Below are positions 61,066-64,000 of a stretch of 64,000 nt of DNA, piece by piece. Position numbers and translations under genes: made by a program. The notes beneath the pieces are model-generated. The model was given only the letters and a program-made list of their open reading frames with translations, was not told the DNA's origin and did not search any database. How positions within the stretch are numbered: the stretch's first letter is position 1; each line of letters starts with the position of its first letter. Source of the DNA: Neorhizobium tomejilense (GTDB lineage Bacteria; Pseudomonadota; Alphaproteobacteria; Rhizobiales; Rhizobiaceae); assembly GCA_002968845.1 (NCBI GenBank), contig PVBG01000004.1:248001-312000 (forward strand). Reading direction: 5' to 3'.

Positions 61066-61249
61066 GTATACAAACCCGCCTCTTACGTCGCGTTTTGCCA
61101 AAAACCGCTCCCGCAAACGAACAACTTCGAGCCAGACATCCAAACCGCAAGAAAAACCGGGATAAAAAAGGCATGCCCTGCACTGCCAAGAAAACCGCCG
61201 GCCTGCCGCTCCCCCTCCACGCCGTTATACCAGCAATAAGTCTGTATAC
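61066..61249. promoter_or_regulatory. Intergenic region with two GTATAC palindromes
   Basis: The 474 bp between aroQ and the copy 2 promoter has no gene. It holds GTGTATACAAAC (core 61066-61071) and TGTATACA (61244-61249), and a related TTATAC at about 61225. These resemble the GTATAC sites next to the GntR gene at 5.4-5.5 kb. They may be operators for the same or a similar regulator. Without a count against background this is tentative. Confidence 0.35.
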
Positions 61250-61315
61250 ATTGCCTGTCAATATTAGCCTTTGGGCCGAGAGCGTTATTTACCCGAACGC
61301 GAGCCGCTCGACCGG

Positions 61316-61756
61316 CTATCGTCTCTTTTCTTCGATCAGCTGTTCCAGGGCCTTTACCGCCAGCGGATAACCTGTAGCCCCGAGGCCGGCCATCACCGTC
61401 GTCGCCGTCATGGAGACGTAGGAGTTGTGATAGATCTGTTCACGGCGATGGATGTTGCTGATGTGAAACTCGATGATCGGCCCGGTGAACATCTTCAACG
61501 CATCGAGGAGCGCCAGCGACGTGAAGGTGAACGCGGCAGGGTTGATGATGATACCGGCACCCTCGTCGATCGCCTCATGCACCCAGTCGATCAGCTTTTC
61601 CTCGCTGTTGGTCTGGCGGAATTCGACCGGGCGTTCGCCCGCCGCCTCCCGGCACCACGCCTCCACTTCGCCAAGCGTCGTGGTGCCGTAGATTTCCGGC
61701 TCGCGTTTCCCGAGCCGATTGAGGTTCGGACCGTTGAGAATATAGATCGGTTTCAT
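61316..61756 (-). CDS. aroQ: Type II 3-dehydroquinate dehydratase-like protein
   Basis: 146 aa, the type II dehydroquinase size. The active loop LNGPNLNRLGKREPEIYG is present with Tyr24-equivalent, as are EFHISNIHRRE (catalytic His and Arg) and SYVSMTATTVMAGLG. However, the segment that is normally NPGAYTHTS reads NPAAFTFTS, so the Gly and the substrate-binding His are replaced by Ala and Phe. The protein may be a catabolic variant or may have changed specificity. It is the last gene of a TRAP operon (4 nt after dctM), which suggests uptake of quinate/shikimate-like compounds (inference). A housekeeping aroQ probably lies elsewhere. Confidence 0.75.
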   Translation of the reverse strand: MKPIYILNGPNLNRLGKREPEIYGTTTLGEVEAWCREAAGERPVEFRQTNSEEKLIDWVHEAIDEGAGIIINPAAFTFTSLALLDALKMFTGPIIEFHISNIHRREQIYHNSYVSMTATTVMAGLGATGYPLAVKALEQLIEEKRR

Positions 61757-61760
61757 CGGT

Positions 61761-63062
61761 TTACCCCTGATAACCCATTAGGCGCGGAAGCCAGAGGACG
61801 ACGTCCGGCACGAAAGTGATGATGATCAGGCTGACCACCATCCAGAAAATGAAGGGTGCCGCGTCCTTGATGATGTCCTTCACCGGCACGCCGGAAATGT
61901 TCGTCATGATGAAGAGCAGCAGCCCGTAAGGCGGCGTCACAAGACCGAGCATGATATTGACGACCACTACGACCCCGAAATGCACCATGTCGATACCGAG
62001 CGCCTGGGCGGTCGGAATGAAGACGGGCACGATGATCAGGAGGATTGCCGTGCCTTCCAGCACGCAGCCGAGCAGAAGCAGCAGGATGTTGACGAGGATG
62101 AGAAAGCCGGTGGGCGTCAGGTCCCAGCTGGTCAACAGCACCCGCAGCGTGTCCGGGATATTTTCGATCGTCACGACATAGTTGAAGACCAGGGAACCGG
62201 CGATCAACATGCCGATCGACGCCGTTGACTTGGCGCTGAGCAACAGCGAATCGTAGAAAGCTCCGAAGCTGATGCTCCGATAGATGACCAGCGAGATGAC
62301 CAGCGCATAGGCGGCGGCGAGCGCGGCGGCTTCGGTCGGGGTCGTAATACCTGAATAGATGCAGCCGAGCAGCACGACCGGCATCATCAAGGCCGGGAAG
62401 GCCCGCCAGGTGATGCGGGGAATATCCCGCAGCGGCACCGGATCTTCGACGGGGAAATTTTTGCGCCGCGCGGTGATCGCCACCTGCATCATCTGCAGGC
62501 CGGCCATCAGCAGGCCAGGCACCATCCCCGCGAGGAAGAGGTAGCCGATCGAGGCATCCGACACGAGCGCATAGATGACCATCGGGATCGACGGCGGAAT
62601 GATCGGGCCGATGACGGAGGTGACGGCCGTCAGCGCCGCGGCGTAGCTTGGCGTATAACGCCCGTCCCGCGTCATCATGTTCTGCATCATCCGGCCGCTG
62701 CCGGCGGCGTCGGCGATCGCCGAGCCGGACATGCCGGCGAAGATGATGCTCTGCACCACATTGACCTGCGCCAGTCCACCACGGAAGCGGCCGACCAGCA
62801 CGTTGCAGAATGCCAGCAGCCGTTCGGTCATCGAACCGATATTCATGAACTCCGCGGCCAGCACGAAGAGCGGGACCGAAAGGATGAGGTAGTTCGAATA
62901 CATGCCGTTCAGGAACTGCTCGGCCACCGTGCCCATGTCCGCCCCGGCAAGAAGCAGGTAGAGGATCGAGCCGCACATCATCGAAAGGCCGATCGGCAGG
63001 CCAAGGAAGGCGAGCGCCGTGATGACGACGAGCGCGATCGAAAAGGGGCTTGTGAGGTTCAT
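61761..63062 (-). CDS. dctM: TRAP transporter large permease (DctM)
   Basis: 433 aa with about 12 hydrophobic helices. Typical parts: IALVVITALAFLGLPIGLSM, GSAIADAAGSGRMM, GPIIPPSIPMVIYA, TEAAALAAAYAL, and PTAQALGIDMVHFGVVVVVN. It uses the sodium gradient to import an organic anion with DctQ and DctP. The start overlaps dctQ (ATGA). Confidence 0.93.
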   Translation of the reverse strand: MNLTSPFSIALVVITALAFLGLPIGLSMMCGSILYLLLAGADMGTVAEQFLNGMYSNYLILSVPLFVLAAEFMNIGSMTERLLAFCNVLVGRFRGGLAQVNVVQSIIFAGMSGSAIADAAGSGRMMQNMMTRDGRYTPSYAAALTAVTSVIGPIIPPSIPMVIYALVSDASIGYLFLAGMVPGLLMAGLQMMQVAITARRKNFPVEDPVPLRDIPRITWRAFPALMMPVVLLGCIYSGITTPTEAAALAAAYALVISLVIYRSISFGAFYDSLLLSAKSTASIGMLIAGSLVFNYVVTIENIPDTLRVLLTSWDLTPTGFLILVNILLLLLGCVLEGTAILLIIVPVFIPTAQALGIDMVHFGVVVVVNIMLGLVTPPYGLLLFIMTNISGVPVKDIIKDAAPFIFWMVVSLIIITFVPDVVLWLPRLMGYQG

Positions 63063-63577
63063 ACGCCCGAGCCCGCCTTGGTGGGATCAAAGGCTTCGGG
63101 CGCCCTGCCGCGAACCGCGAGCACCCCGAGCCAGATGTAACGCACGATCATCGCGACGGCGAAGACGATGTAGATGGAATAGAGGTAATCGAAGCGGATC
63201 TTCAAATAGGCGGTGCTCTCCACCTTCATGAAGGTCACGTAATCGATCACCGCCGGCAGGGATATGCCGAACAGGACGACGAGCGCGATGGCGCAGATGA
63301 TCTGCATCACCCGCCGCGCCCTGTCGCCGGCGCCAGCCCAGAAGAAGTCGAAGCGGATCTCCTCCACTTCCCGCACCACGAAGGCAGCGCCAAACAGCAC
63401 GATCCAGATCCACAACACGACGCTGATCTCGTTGGTCCAGCCAACCGACAGGTTCAGGATGTAGCGGAAGACGATCTGCAGAACGAAGGCGGCAAACATC
63501 CCGAGCAGCATCAGTGCCAGGAGATTTTCGGCGCGGCGCCGCAGCCAGCCGCCGGCAGCGATAAGTTTCGAATTCAT
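63059..63577 (-). CDS. dctQ: TRAP transporter small permease (DctQ)
   Basis: 172 aa, four transmembrane helices: LLALMLLGMFAAFVLQIVFR, WTNEISVVLWIWIVLFGAAF, IICAIALVVLFGISLPAVI and IYIVFAVAMIVRYIWLGVLA. The VREVEEIRFDFF segment is the usual one after helix 2. The ATG at 63577 follows GGGGGAGGGGG. Overlaps dctM by 4 nt. Confidence 0.92.
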   Translation of the reverse strand: MNSKLIAAGGWLRRRAENLLALMLLGMFAAFVLQIVFRYILNLSVGWTNEISVVLWIWIVLFGAAFVVREVEEIRFDFFWAGAGDRARRVMQIICAIALVVLFGISLPAVIDYVTFMKVESTAYLKIRFDYLYSIYIVFAVAMIVRYIWLGVLAVRGRAPEAFDPTKAGSGV

Positions 63578-63652
63578 TTACCCCCTCCCCCGGAGGTTCG
63601 GCCACCAGGCCGGGCGTTTGACCGCTCCGGCCTGCCGCCGCATTTGTGAGGA

Positions 63653-63670
63653 GCCCGCCCATGGGCGGGC
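63653..63670. terminator. Intercistronic hairpin between dctP and dctQ
   Basis: GCCCGCCC/GGGCGGGC is a perfect palindrome (63653-63670) just after the dctP stop. The minus-strand reading has no T-run after it, so it is more likely an mRNA-stabilising stem that keeps the binding-protein mRNA high than a full terminator. Confidence 0.55.
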
Positions 63671-63675
63671 TATTT

Positions 63676-64000
63676 TCAGATTGCCGCAACCTTTTCGAGG
63701 ACGCCTTTCGGCCAGGACTTGGCAAGGTCGGAGGCCAGGTATTTCTCCTGGGCAAATTTGCGGAACGCGGCGATGTCCGGCTCGTAAATATTGAGGCCGG
63801 CCTTCTTGAATTCGTCGACCAGCGTCTTCTCCTGCGCAAGGTGCTGGTCCTCGCTCCACTTCATCGCCTTGTCGGCGGCTGCCTGGAAGGACTTCTGCTG
63901 ATCGGCGCTCATGCCCTTCCAGATCTTGCTGGAAATGGTGAGCAGATCGTAGCCGATGAGGTGCGAGGTCATGACGATCTGCGACATGACTTCATAGAAC
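63676..64000 (-). CDS. dctP: TRAP transporter periplasmic binding protein (DctP), C-terminal part
   Basis: Only the C-terminal 107 codons are in the window, beginning FYEVMSQIVMTSHLIGYDLL. They show the DctP C-terminal domain: KIWKGMSADQQKSFQAAADKA, YLASDLAKSWPKGVLEKVAAI. The gene starts beyond base 64000. With dctQM and aroQ it forms one operon. Confidence 0.9.
   Translation of the reverse strand, partial: FYEVMSQIVMTSHLIGYDLLTISSKIWKGMSADQQKSFQAAADKAMKWSEDQHLAQEKTLVDEFKKAGLNIYEPDIAAFRKFAQEKYLASDLAKSWPKGVLEKVAAI

Overview
The window is GC-rich chromosomal or megaplasmid DNA from an alphaproteobacterium, most likely a member of the Rhizobiaceae. This is inferred from RIME-like palindromic repeats (near 9.9, 26.6 and 38.6 kb), a thiMED operon behind a TPP riboswitch, a GreA-like protein of the type seen in rhizobia, an IalB-type periplasmic protein, and many solute importers and catabolic operons. 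No rRNA, tRNA, phage, insertion sequence or CRISPR array was seen.

0-10 kb is a catabolic block. The minus-strand genes encode a flavin reductase, an LLM flavin monooxygenase, an alpha/beta hydrolase, a molybdopterin hydroxylase large subunit and the start of an enoyl-CoA hydratase. A divergent FCD-type GntR regulator sits beside them. A second, paralogous monooxygenase/hydrolase pair lies at 7.8-9.7 kb, behind an intergenic stretch with several hairpins and a T-rich terminator that looks like a small-RNA gene. 10-18.5 kb is a plus-strand run: SDR, aldehyde dehydrogenase, ThDP enzyme, FMN 2-hydroxyacid oxidase, second ThDP enzyme and GlcD-like FAD oxidase. Together these could oxidise a 2-hydroxyacid, decarboxylate the 2-oxoacid and oxidise the aldehyde. 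The substrate is unknown.

18.5-36 kb holds single-gene functions and small operons: a MazEF/PemK-type toxin-antitoxin pair, a GFA protein, an HD hydrolase, an SDR, a cysteine hydrolase, an ABC-F ATPase, peptidase T, a three-gene periplasmic dehydrogenase (triheme cytochrome c, GMC flavoprotein, Tat-exported subunit 3) with an IclR regulator, a DHA2 exporter, two tiny polar proteins and a GH13 alpha-glucosidase. 36-46 kb has a parDE pair whose toxin carries a nonsense codon, a Zn/Cd/Pb P1B-ATPase with an in-frame REP insertion, thiMED, prlF-yhaV, a large hybrid histidine kinase and vapBC.

46-51 kb carries an IalB-like protein and an iron-complex-type ABC importer, divergent from a methyltransferase and sharing a candidate RirA box with it. 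51-61 kb is a branched-chain amino acid-type ABC importer (livFGMH) with two paralogous binding proteins 4 kb apart that share the same promoter architecture. Between them lie a LysR regulator with two DNA-binding domains, a MYG1 homologue, a GreA-like factor and a cupin. The window ends with a TRAP transporter (dctM, dctQ, partial dctP) in line with an unusual type II dehydroquinase.
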